Origin: Coriaria nepalensis
Lineage: Eukaryota > Streptophyta > Magnoliopsida > Cucurbitales > Coriariaceae
NCBI GenBank assembly: GCA_027186245.1
Contig: CP114485.1
Coordinates: 1,426,001 to 1,490,000 of the forward strand
Direction: 5' to 3'
Length of the DNA: 64,000 bases
Positions 11,811-21,586 of the stretch are shown here, in pieces. The notes under the pieces were generated by a model. That model was not told where the DNA came from, did not search any database, and saw only the letters and a list, made by a program, of their open reading frames with translations. The stretch's first letter is position 1; each line of letters opens with the position of its first letter. A program made the position numbers and the translations under genes.

Positions 11811-12106
11811 CTCCACAACAAGAATAACAATAGCAGCAAGAGAAAAGCCATAGAATCCCTCAGTAAAAAATCAAGGATCACATAAGAACCAGTATCTGAA
11901 TCGGAGGGCCTATTATTAACATCTCCATCGCCGACAAGAACCTCCCGCTCGTCTCCTTCATTCAGCAGGCTTCCCTCGCCCGAACAAATCCCAAATTTGT
12001 GCTGCATACGCTTCTCGATCTTGATTCTATGGAGGTTCCAAACCGTATTTCTCGGAAATTCGAACTTGAAGACGTCTCTTATCGACCTTGACAGCCATAT
12101 TCGCAT
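11811..12106 (-). CDS. Possible 5' exon of a small membrane protein, unknown
   Basis: An open frame of 98 codons from an ATG at 12106 to a possible donor (GAG|GTTAGC) at 11811. It encodes a basic N-terminus (MRIWLSRSIRDVFKFEFPR), an acidic middle, and a C-terminal hydrophobic run (DSMAFLLLLLLFLLWR) that looks like a TM anchor. Without splicing the frame reads on to a stop at 11750 (118 aa). The composition looks protein-like rather than random, but I do not recognise a family. A second, overlapping ATG in another frame at 12098 opens only 24 codons. It could be a real short gene or chance. Confidence 0.35.
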
Positions 12107-12490
12107 CTTCTTCTTCTTCTCTAAAAAAAAAAAAAAAAAAACAGTGTGCTGTACAATCTGCGTTCTATTACTTATTACGGCGACTATGTTTTGCGGGTCC
12201 CACTTCCTGGTTCACTAAATATAATTTCATTTTACTATTAGAGTTGTATATATGAAAATTTCTCCGTCTATGGTAGTTAGTACAAGAATTTCTCCGTCTG
12301 ATCCACCTTACAACAAATATTTATTACATGAAGCTCAGAAACATATATAAAAACATAATCATACATACATAATATATACATCGATCAAACCAGCTCTTAT
12401 GATCCTATAATAAATCCTATGAAAACCAGAAACTATAATTAGCGCACCATATCATAAAGACAGCAGCTAGCTGAATCTGGATCCGTAAGT

Positions 12491-12652
12491 TTAGTAGAGG
12501 ATCGCAACATCTGGGTGAAAGATGTAAGGTCCAAAGGGAAACAGGTCAAGGTTGTTATCATAAGTGGAAGTATAGCGAGAAAATGGAGGTGAAGAAGATA
12601 GAAAGGAGAAAGAGTAGAGGATGAATAGCAAAATAGAAGTGATGGGTGCCAT
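12491..12652 (-). CDS. Small predicted secreted peptide, 53 aa, unknown family
   Basis: ATG at 12652-12650, stop TAA at 12493-12491, no intron. Residues 1-21 (MAPITSILLFILYSFSFLSS and the next Ser) form a textbook signal peptide: short N-region, Leu/Ile/Phe core, then a Ser-rich cleavage region. The predicted mature part is ~32 aa: Pro/Ser/Arg-rich at first, then YDNNLDLFPFGPYIFHP and a C-terminal DVAILY. It has no Cys, so it is not a defensin or LTP type. A TATA-like CATAAAAACC lies on the minus strand about 80 bp upstream (near 12733). It does not fit CLE, CEP, RGF, IDA, PSK, PSY or SCOOP signatures that I know. A peptide hormone precursor is an inference; chance cannot be excluded. Confidence 0.45.
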   Translation of the reverse strand: MAPITSILLFILYSFSFLSSSPPFSRYTSTYDNNLDLFPFGPYIFHPDVAILY

Positions 12653-14234
12653 TGTTGATCAGTTTCTGATCACTGCTAACTTTTCCACAGGGTTGTGCTT
12701 TGTGCCTTGTGCTGTGGGTACATGGGTTTTTATGGAGCCTAGAGAAAAAGGTGATGGGGTATCGCTTTTCATTATTAAGATTTCACCATTTCTCTTGCTA
12801 TGAATGTTGACTTGTCATAGTGCTGTTGAGAAAAAGTTAGTAGAGCGGAATCATGAAAGTGTACAGATTCACCATTTCTCCTTTATTCACATGGAATTAT
12901 ATGATCACGCCTGCTTTGGTTTGATTTGGATAACTTGTCAGCTGTGTATTGGAGAAAGAAGAAAAGGAAAAAAAGACATCTAAAAAGGAAGGAGGAAAAA
13001 TAAATTAATAACAAAAGTGAGAGATGGATAAATGTGGTATTTAAGATCTATTATTTAACTGATTATATGCATTGCTTTGTTTTAGTTTTAGAACAATTAT
13101 GTTTTGTCGGGTGTAATGTTCTTATGACACTCTTGATAATGGAGAAAATGGAGAAAATTACAGTAAAAAAATATTAATAATTTATTTTTATAATAAATAA
13201 ACGTATATATTTATTAAATGTCTAATAACATATATATATATATAATTTTGTGTTTAATAACATCGATCAAATAATTAATATAAGTATTACCAAATCAATC
13301 AATTTTATCTAGATTTATTGTCTCATACTTTTTCTTAATTACTTAACAATAGGGTAATGAAGAATGAACATTGCATCCATACTATCCTTATTACGGGCGT
13401 GCATGGGGTGGGTGGCTCGGGTTTGGGTGCATCCGCAAATGAATCTCAATAATGGACATAGTATTTGAGATTTATAGTGGGTGATGATGCTACGAATACG
13501 AAATATAAGTTTGAAGTCGTTTCAAGTCGTTTCAAGTCGTTTCATTGGAAGAGATCAAAGAAAAATATTGGATCCTCGAGAAAATATAAAGAAGAAAAAT
13601 AGAAACATAAGAAAGAATCGGATGAATCGGATGTCCGATTTCTTTATACGTCTCTAATCTTTATTGATAAAAAAAAAATGCGATTGTGATTGTGATTGTG
13701 ATTTGTGAAAGAAAAGAAGAGCAGAAAGCGAAGAACAAACATAAAAATTTCCTCTTACTTTCCAAAAAACAAGAATACGAGAGCAAGGAATGGAAAGTGA
13801 CATTTCACAGAATGGAGTGTGGATGCCATGAAATTTTAAGGATAAGGGTCATCTTACCAAACAGGTGGCATGACTTTACTTTAAACAAAGATGTCATATG
13901 TATTACACGATCCCCATGTGTAACACAACACCATTTTCAAATCAAGCGAACTCCACTCGTAACAAATTCTAATCATCTCTTTCAATCATGATCACGTGAC
14001 GGAAAACCAATCACGTGGGGTCAAATCTTCATAAAATGACCAATCACACGATCCACAAGTTCAAAGGAGAAACCACAACATAACTTTAAGAGAAACAGTA
14101 TAAGTACAAACAAATACAATTCACAAATCCACTAAAACGAGACAACGACAACGACAAAAGAAAAAGGTCCAAAATCACTACACCATTTATTTTCCTGCTG
14201 CTTTTTTAACTGATGATTCTTCTTTGAACTCTGA
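12653..14234. other. Intergenic
   Basis: Likely promoter of the small peptide gene, then AT-rich DNA (13140-13300). It has a 10-bp direct repeat of GTCGTTTCAA type, three copies, at 13507-13540, and four copies of GATTGT near 13682-13701. The 3' UTR of PIP2 probably covers 14000-14234. No other gene seen. Confidence 0.5.
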
Positions 14235-15784
14235 TCATACATGAGGATTGCTCCTAAACGATCCAAGAACCTTAGCAGCTCCTGCTCTCAAGATGAACTG
14301 GTGATAGAAGGCGGCAATGGCTGCTCCGATAAAGGGTCCAACCCAAAACATCCACTGATCATCCCAAGCCTTGTCCTGGTTGTAGATAACAGCCGATCCT
14401 AGACTCCTTGCCGGGTTTATGCCTGTTCCGGTGATCGGAATGGTTGCCAAGTGAACTATGAACACCGCGAATCCTATCGGGAGTGGAGCCAACACCTGTT
14501 TTTTTTTTTTTTTTTTAATTTGTCAAAAATATTTACACCGTTAGATTAAATTGTGAAATTTACAAATGTAGGAAAAATTAATTTTACAGTCGGATCTAAA
14601 GGGTTTGAGTAAAAAGCCAAACTGTATTTAAACAGGCAGAAAACAAAACGGTAGAATTGTTCAAATTCCAGCCCGTGATCAGAAACGCTAATAAAACAAA
14701 GTTGACAGCACTGACATGGATGAACATGTACGTATAGTTCGTATAAATATACATGTATGTATGCATATGTATACATATCACATATAATATTACTATATAT
14801 ATGATGGGTAAGTTTACATGGATTAAACTAAGCCAGATAGGAAAAAGAAAAGCGGAATCCACTTTTTCCGGGGAACCAAACAGAAATCTTAGGCGAGCGC
14901 ATAACATGAATCTGTTTCCCTACGTACAAAATAGTAACAAACAAATTCCCGGGCCGAATTTCATGTCGTGCAGCACATGCCATGCACCGTTGCTTACAAA
15001 GTGTCCAAAAGACAAAAGTGCTAACCTCAATTCAGGTAAAAATTCACATGCCATGCTTGTTACGTGATGTAATAAGAAGATAGATCAAAATGAAGGATGA
15101 AGCTTACTGGAACGTGAGAATCTCTGGCATTTCTCTTGGGATCAGTAGCAGAGAAAACTGTGTAAACGAGGACAAAGGTGCCGATGATTTCTGCACTTAA
15201 TCCAACACCTTTGCTATAACCAAGAGCAAGCTCGTTAGCACCACCTCCATGTCTATCAAAAAAAGGCTTTTGAAAAGCCTTGACAAGACCAACACCACTT
15301 ATGGCTCCTAAGCACTGAGCCACCATGTACAGCACCGCCCGAACCAACGACACCTTTCGGGCCAGTAACAGTCCGAACGTCACGGCCGGGTTAATATGCC
15401 CCCCTACAGTACAACACACCGTTAAATCTACAAAACTCAGACCGGTTTCAGAAATATATAAGGTTTGATATGATGTGGATGAAGCAAACCGGAAATGCCA
15501 GCCGTGCAGTAGACAAGGACGAAGATCATGCCGCCAAAGGCCCAGGCGATGCCAAGAATTCCTACTCCGCCGCATGGGTCTGTGTCGATCTGGCTCTTGT
15601 ATCCGATCACGGTTAAAACAGTGACGTAGAGGAAGAGCAGAGTGGCTATGAACTCTGCAATTAGAGCTCTGTAGAATGACCATTTACCCAGCTCCGCCGC
15701 GTCGATGAGTGGCGCTGGCGGCGGGTCATGGTAGTCCTTGGCCGAGAACGACCCCTGCTCCGCCACTTGCAAATCCTTAGCCAT
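14235..15784 (-). CDS. PIP2: Plasma membrane aquaporin, PIP2 subfamily (PIP2;5-like)
   Basis: Exons 15784-15490, 15403-15108 and 14495-14235 give 283 aa. Both NPA boxes are intact (N103-P104-A105 in [11 protein letters not shown] and N224-P225-A226 in GINPARSLG). The C-terminal [10 protein letters not shown] carries the two Ser positions that control PIP2 gating and trafficking. The short N-terminus and [20 protein letters not shown] are PIP2 hallmarks; [15 protein letters not shown] and the NPHV end resemble PIP2;5. Role: water (and possibly H2O2) flux across the plasma membrane. Plant PIP genes usually have three introns; here the last two exons appear fused into one 261-nt exon. A TATATA box lies on the minus strand at 15871-15876, 87 bp upstream of the ATG. 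Confidence 0.95.
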
Positions 15785-16290
15785 TCACAAAAAATATAGA
15801 CAGAGAGAGAGAGATAGGAGAGAGTTTTCTTAATTTTTAGGCGTGAGAAACAGGGGAAACAGAGTTGAGGTATATATGGGGAGAACGTGGTGAATAAATG
15901 AAGATAAAAAGAAAGTAGAGTGATTGAATTGTCGTAATAAATAAGTCAGCTTTCTTTCATTCACACCTACTCTTAACAGGCCAACACCTCCTCCCCACTT
16001 GCTTTCTATAGAGCTGTACGAAGGCACTCGAGCTACAGTAAATTCGCCAACAAAACACTAGCCGTTAATACAGAAATAATAGTCCAAAAGTAAGCAATAT
16101 GCATGTATGATGTATATATAGTAATATAGTATGTTAAGGTAAGCTAACACATATTATGTCTTAGTAATTATTAGGATTAAGATGTATTGATTGCCTTTTT
16201 GATTGAGTCCATTTACAGCACATGAATAGAATGGCAATGCAAATAAGCTCTGCTGCTGCTGCGGCAGGTCAGGGCCCGGCAGCAGTGTTA

Positions 16291-16338
16291 AGTCAGCCAA
16301 GAGCGCACTCTCTATATCTCTATAGAGAGTGCCTGACT
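16291..16338. other. Perfect inverted repeat / hairpin upstream of PIP2
   Basis: GCACTCTCTATA at 16305-16316 is followed by the 4-nt loop TCTC and its exact reverse complement at 16321-16332. The stem resumes with AGTCAG (16291-16296) against CTGACT (16333-16338) after an 8-nt one-sided bulge. It lies about 520 bp upstream of the PIP2 start. Confidence 0.85.
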
Positions 16339-16630
16339 GTTTCCCATTGTACTAACTAATATACTGCCATTTCTGATTGGTTGGATTTCTTTCTGCATGA
16401 TCGTACTCGTGAAAGCAAATAGGGAAATGGGACCCTTGAGGATTAAGAAGACAGTGTGTACGTGGGTGCTTCTTGGCCGCTTGTTCATGTTCATGAGTCA
16501 GATTTTTGACTGCATTATTAGAACTCGTGGGGAAGATCTGTGGCTTAGCAAGGCTGGGCGGTTTGGGTTTTTACCGTTTTTTAACGTTGAGCCCGGGTCC
16601 CCCCCCCTCCCCCCATCCAATCCAACTCAA

Positions 16631-16659
16631 CCCAACCCAAACCAGCCCAATCCCAACCC
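16631..16659 (-). other. Potential G-quadruplex / i-motif tract
   Basis: On the plus strand CCC runs begin at 16631, 16636, 16646, 16652 and 16657, so the minus strand has five GGG runs with loops of 2, 7, 3 and 2 nt, within the usual G3+N1-7 rule. A pure C tract lies just before it, at about 16599-16617. Confidence 0.6.
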
Positions 16660-18024
16660 AAGCCAGTGTGCTTAATCAGTCGCCCAAACTAGAGTATTGG
16701 ATGAGAGCGTGGAAGGAGGAGACCTGTCACTGCCTGCCAGGCTCTCATCATTCATTTCATTCATCATCTCCTCATGACATGCATTTGCTTCATGTTTCTA
16801 TAACTTTGACTTAAGGTTAATGCTCACATTTTGGATTTACTCAATTCTATTTTAAAGTACATTTTCTCTTTTTTTTTTTTTTTGGGTTGTAATTTGATCC
16901 ACCTGCAGATCGTTAGGATCTGATTTGAAGAAAAAAAAAAGTGATAATAATACATCATCCGTGACCCTAATCAAGATTTGTTTAAGATTATTTAAGAAAT
17001 AAAGACTAAATAAGCTGTGGGCAAAAAAGTGGTTAGAGCCACAGTCCAAAGACCTTTGCTTCTGTTTGGGGGCTTTTGGCACATATGTTATGCAAATGAA
17101 TCATATATTAAAGAATCATAATCACTGATTTTGCACTGAATCTAAACTAATCATCTAAGCCTAATGAATGATGTGGAAAGTTCAAAACTAGGGCTAAGGG
17201 CCAAGGCTAGTGCCCTAAACTTGCTAACTAACCCTACTATATTCATTGATTGATAATAGCCGCCGGGCTATTATCTTGTGACGAGCGCGGGAAGAAATAA
17301 TACAACAAAGCATCTCTCTTACTTTCTATTATTTAGATTCTCAATTTAATAGGCCTGAGAAAATTAAAAAATCTAATACCCAGCATATTTTTTCAAAAAA
17401 TTTAAGTAATTTTAGAGTTTTATATTAATTTAAGATAATACTAATTAATAATATAATAAACTAAAAAAAATTATTTTTAAAATTACTTTTCTTTCATATT
17501 TTGTTATTTTTACTAAATACCCTCCTCTGTCCTTTTTTTTTTTTTTTTGCCTTTTACCTTTTCTAATATTTTTTTTAAACAAATAAATAAGATAAATTTA
17601 TCACCGACCGAATTGTATAGACCAACATCTTACATGTTAATAATTTTATATTTCTTATCAGCTCGAGCCATCAAAAATTTTCAAAATACATTAATTTTAT
17701 TTCCAACAAACCCGCAAGTTCAAATGAGTTCTTCGATGAGAGTAAAAATGAAGATTTAAAACTTTGAGAAGGGCTAACTAGTTCATGTCATTGCTACACA
17801 AGAGTTCTGTGCAGGATATACAAAAGAGCCTAAACACAAACAAGGAAAATATACATCTAGCAGAGCTATTGAGTTCACCAAGAAGATCAAGTGATGCTAA
17901 CAAGTACTCTTTTCTTGGTCTGTCTTCTTTTTTCTCATGCCAACCTATTAATAACTCTAGCAAGTAAGAAAGTTGAAACTAACCAGATACATGAACTAAA
18001 ACCACTTTACACGTGTTTTTGACA

Positions 18025-20851
18025 TCAAGCAGTAAAAGCTCTTTCCATAGCTTTTAAAATAGAGGGAGTATCAAATCTGAAGTTTCTGAAGCTCTTGCCA
18101 GGGCCCATATTAGGAAGAGGAACTTCGGCTTCAACTTTAGTCGGCTGGCTCTCCATTATCATTGCGTTACCCGTTGAGCTGGCATTATTACTTGTTGAGC
18201 TGTTCTTTGCCTTCCACACAGATATTCCTTGAAAAATTATCATAAATGCTCATCAGCCCAAAGTATCACTTCAAAATTTCAAAGCAATGTCAAGATTATA
18301 ACTTTTTATTTCAGATGAAAGAGATGAGATTGAGGAACCTACAATCCTCCTTTCATTTCCAAATTTTTTAATATTTCCCCAAGACACCTTAGCAATCTTT
18401 TTTACTTAAGCTTCAAATAATTTCACTACGTATCACAAGGTCAACTTGACTCCACGTCTCCTCTATTTTAAATTAACTCATCATTTCATGATCTTTTCAA
18501 GAGTAACATTTTTCAGATACGAGATTTCCAATTTCTATAGCATTCAACAAAGTGACGGCCTGACTGGGGAAAAAGAGAGGAGAGAAATAGTACGCAGTTG
18601 ATTTAAGAGCTTCCACCAGAGGCAAGAAAAGATACCTCTTAGAGGCTTATCATAGTTTGGAGAGATTGGAAGCTGATGTGCAGAAATCCACGATTTCAAT
18701 GAACTGCATTGTCCAATCAATTCAGACATTCATACAGAAAGCGTGCAGAAAAAAATCAAGAAGTGGCGAGAGAAAAATTACTTACCCTAAAAAAGGAGCC
18801 ACCATATAAAGCTTGAGACCATTGACCCCACGAGATATCACATCACCATTAGCTGGTTGAAGTTCATCAAGCCGGTGCCATGCAATTTCCTATTCTCACA
18901 TCACAAAATTAATGCTCTTAGCATTACAAAAAAATCCTACAACACAAAAGCTTCAATTCCAGCCAAAGTTTTCAAGAATATCATGGGGGCGGAAAAGGAA
19001 TATATTTTACTTCAAGCACTTTAAATGGTCAAAGATAATTGCGTTAAAAGGTCCCACAAGACAACTCATTAAACAATTAAATACTATTTCTTCAACAATC
19101 AATAGAAAATTTGCACAAGAAGTAGACTGCCACAACACAAATACATTTATAAATGAAAAAGATCACTTACACTTATCTCCTTTTTAGTTTGTGGAGCAAA
19201 AGGTGTGTCATCCTTAACACCTGCTACAATAAAAAGGCGCACTCTCTGCTGTCCAAATACCTCTTCTATGTATTCATCTTCGTTGAGTAGATTTGCTATA
19301 TTGAAACCAGTTTCCTCCAGCACCTGCATTGTCAATAGAAAACACATTCAACAATCTGCCTGTGGCAGAACACAAGCGGGCATATATGTACCCACAGGCC
19401 CAGAAAGCAGTAGCTTTAGTAAGAACAGGCCACACTGGAGGGAGGGGGAAAAAAGGTAATGGAAGTCCCCAGTTTCAATCTACACTGACGAGAATTGAAA
19501 ACCCAATCTCTATTACCAGTTACAAACTTGTAAGTAAGAAACTAGATAATAAATAACTAGTTCCAATCCTTAGAACCTCCAGTATTATTTTCAATAACAT
19601 GACACATTGGTTTGGTAAACCCGGTAATGCAGTATTTTAAGAAAAGGCAAGAGAAAAAATTAAGGGAGCTTATACATAGCCCGGCTTACTTCTCTGATGG
19701 CGCAAGCATCATCTTCCTCATCTTTGTTCTTTTTCCCACGTGGAAAACTCCAGCTTGAACCTTTCCATCCCTTCACTAGTAAGCACTGTAATTTGCAGAA
19801 GTAAAACATACGAGAGATAATAAACATCATTCATTCACTGACCATATCAACAACAAAAGTATCAAAGGAAACCACATCTCACCCGTTCAAAGGTCTCATC
19901 CAAAATAATTGCTCCAGTAACCGGAACTCGGACCTTGTATGAAGTGAAGTCCTTAAAAATATCATCAATGTGTTGGACATATGGTTTTAAGACGTCACAG
20001 CTATTAAACACTGCAATGTGTTTAAGGGGAACGAAGCCACGTAAATAAGGTTTTATCACCTAATAAAGATATTAATGTAAATCAAGTTCCGAACGAAGAT
20101 GCAAAAAGTGAAAATATTACCGGTGCCTTCCTTTGACCAGCAGATAGAAGCTTAAGAAAGAACAGTATAAGCAATAAACAAATAGATAAAAGCCATATAC
20201 AGCAAAGGATACATAATGAAGTGAACTCCTTCAGGTTGAAAGATTTCAGTGATGGATTTTTTTCGACTGAGTTGTCTTCGTAGAACCAATGTGCGTATTC
20301 AACAAGAAATAAAATCCTCTCAAATGACTGCAAATCTTCCTTTGGCACGTTTAAAACAAACCGGCTGCACAATATCAAGAAGAGAGAGGATCAAAAGTAG
20401 ATACGAGGAGAAAAAATAAATAAAACATTCTTTCATGCAGCTTTTTTCCTTAACAATGATCGATCTTCCATCTCCTCATTTTTAAGTTCATTTTGATTAA
20501 CAATTTCCGTTGTCGAGGTTCTTTTTCTTCTTTTTTTCTCAATTTTTTAGGAAAATGCCTCAAATATTACCATTCTTTAACTAAAGCACGTAAGAAACCC
20601 TAACAACCACAAACTGAATCGAGCTAACCAATGTCTGTTTACTTATACAGAAAAGCCATAAGAAAACAACATCCCGCATGGATCCAAGGTCGCAGTTTTG
20701 CATGCACTTTAGGGAACTGAAACAGAGCAGATAAAGCAAAAGAACGAAGAGAAAAACGTATGTAGACGAACCTGCAAAGATCGTCAAGAAGTTCTTGAGG
20801 AGGAAGGCCATTCTTAAGCGGAGCACTCGAGGACCGGGGGAGTCCGGCCAT
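18025..20851 (-). CDS. DCP2: mRNA-decapping enzyme DCP2 (Nudix hydrolase)
   Basis: Eight exons: 20851-20772, 20364-20213, 20010-19883, 19785-19690, 19323-19171, 18889-18786, 18703-18636 and 18227-18025, giving 327 aa; all phases close. It removes the m7G cap from mRNA in P-bodies with DCP1 and VCS. The Box A/N-terminal regulatory part is residues 1-110 ([25 protein letters not shown]). A perfect Nudix box runs from G137 to F159 (G-x5-E143-x7-R151-E152-V-L-E155-E156-T-G158-F). Box B follows ([20 protein letters not shown]). The C-terminal tail is short, ending near [20 protein letters not shown], a conserved plant helical motif. It shares a ~735-bp divergent spacer with the metallopeptidase gene. 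Confidence 0.95.
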
Positions 20852-21586
20852 GGATTCGGAATTCGGGCCTCTTTCAGTCAGTGTCCGTTGATCCGAAAGA
20901 GCTCCTCTAGGGGATTCACCGGCGATTGGAGAGGGAAAAGCAAAAGAGGCAAAAAATGGGTCACTGCTTGATGGGCTTTTTCGTCGTTTTGCGCGCGAGT
21001 TTTATACGTAGCTGATCAACCGGGGGCTCAACTATCCCAATAAAATCTCTCGATAAATCAATAGCATTAAGTGTAAATTTTTTTTATTAAGAATTTAAAA
21101 AATTAATTATTTTATATATTTATAAATAAATAAATATATATATAAATATGGTGAGATATTAATAAAAATAATAATGCAGTAAGGAGTAAAGAAAAGAAAA
21201 GAAAGTCAATAGTACTGGATGCGAACAGTTCCATCCAGTCTCAGCCAAGAAGAAGAAGAACCCACAAGCAGAGTCGAGGTTTGATTAGTGGTTGAAAAAT
21301 CGATCCGATCAAAACGGTACCTTTTCAGCTCTCTGATCAACGTAAAAAATCCCGCTTTTTCAATCCCTTTAAAGTCTTTTTCTTTCTCCTTCAGCAATAA
21401 ATCAATATCGGTTAGATTCCCGCAATTTTTTTATCTTCAGTTTATTTTCATGGTTCGTTTTATGCAGTAGGTGATTGTTTCTGGATTATGTATGATTATG
21501 TTCTGTAGGACTTAAACCATAATTGATATCCTTTGCTTTATGAATCATGGTCCTACATCAGGAACAGGTGCTTTTTTTTATGCGGA
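20852..21586. promoter_or_regulatory. Divergent promoter region, DCP2 / ER metallopeptidase
   Basis: A 735-bp spacer between the two ATGs, AT-rich in the middle (21070-21175). The plus side probably contains a 5' UTR intron: a donor-like GGTTAG near 21411 and a pyrimidine-rich acceptor TTCTGTAG near 21508. No clear TATA box was identified for either gene; such compact divergent arrangements suit constitutively expressed genes. Confidence 0.5.

Larger units (their letters stand above)
15785..18024. other. Intergenic: PIP2 promoter and upstream DNA
   Basis: Holds the PIP2 promoter, a perfect hairpin at 16291-16338 and a C-rich tract with five CCC runs at 16596-16665 (separate entries). Poly-T/A tracts lie at 16868-16882 and 17528-17549, with AT-rich DNA around 17380-17500. 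A GC-rich 17260-17290 patch is unexplained. No coding gene recognised. Confidence 0.5.

Noticed and set aside
13686..13991. 101-aa plus-strand frame in the spacer between the small peptide gene and PIP2
   Set aside because: Begins inside a GATTGT simple repeat and lacks any family-like sequence.
15060..15683. Long minus-strand frame reading through the PIP2 exon 1-exon 2 intron
   Set aside because: It starts out of frame with exon 1 and contains intron sequence; the spliced three-exon model keeps both NPA boxes and normal length.
16291..16338. Hairpin as a miRNA precursor
   Set aside because: The stem is too short for a plant pri-miRNA and the bulge is one-sided; kept only as a structural observation.
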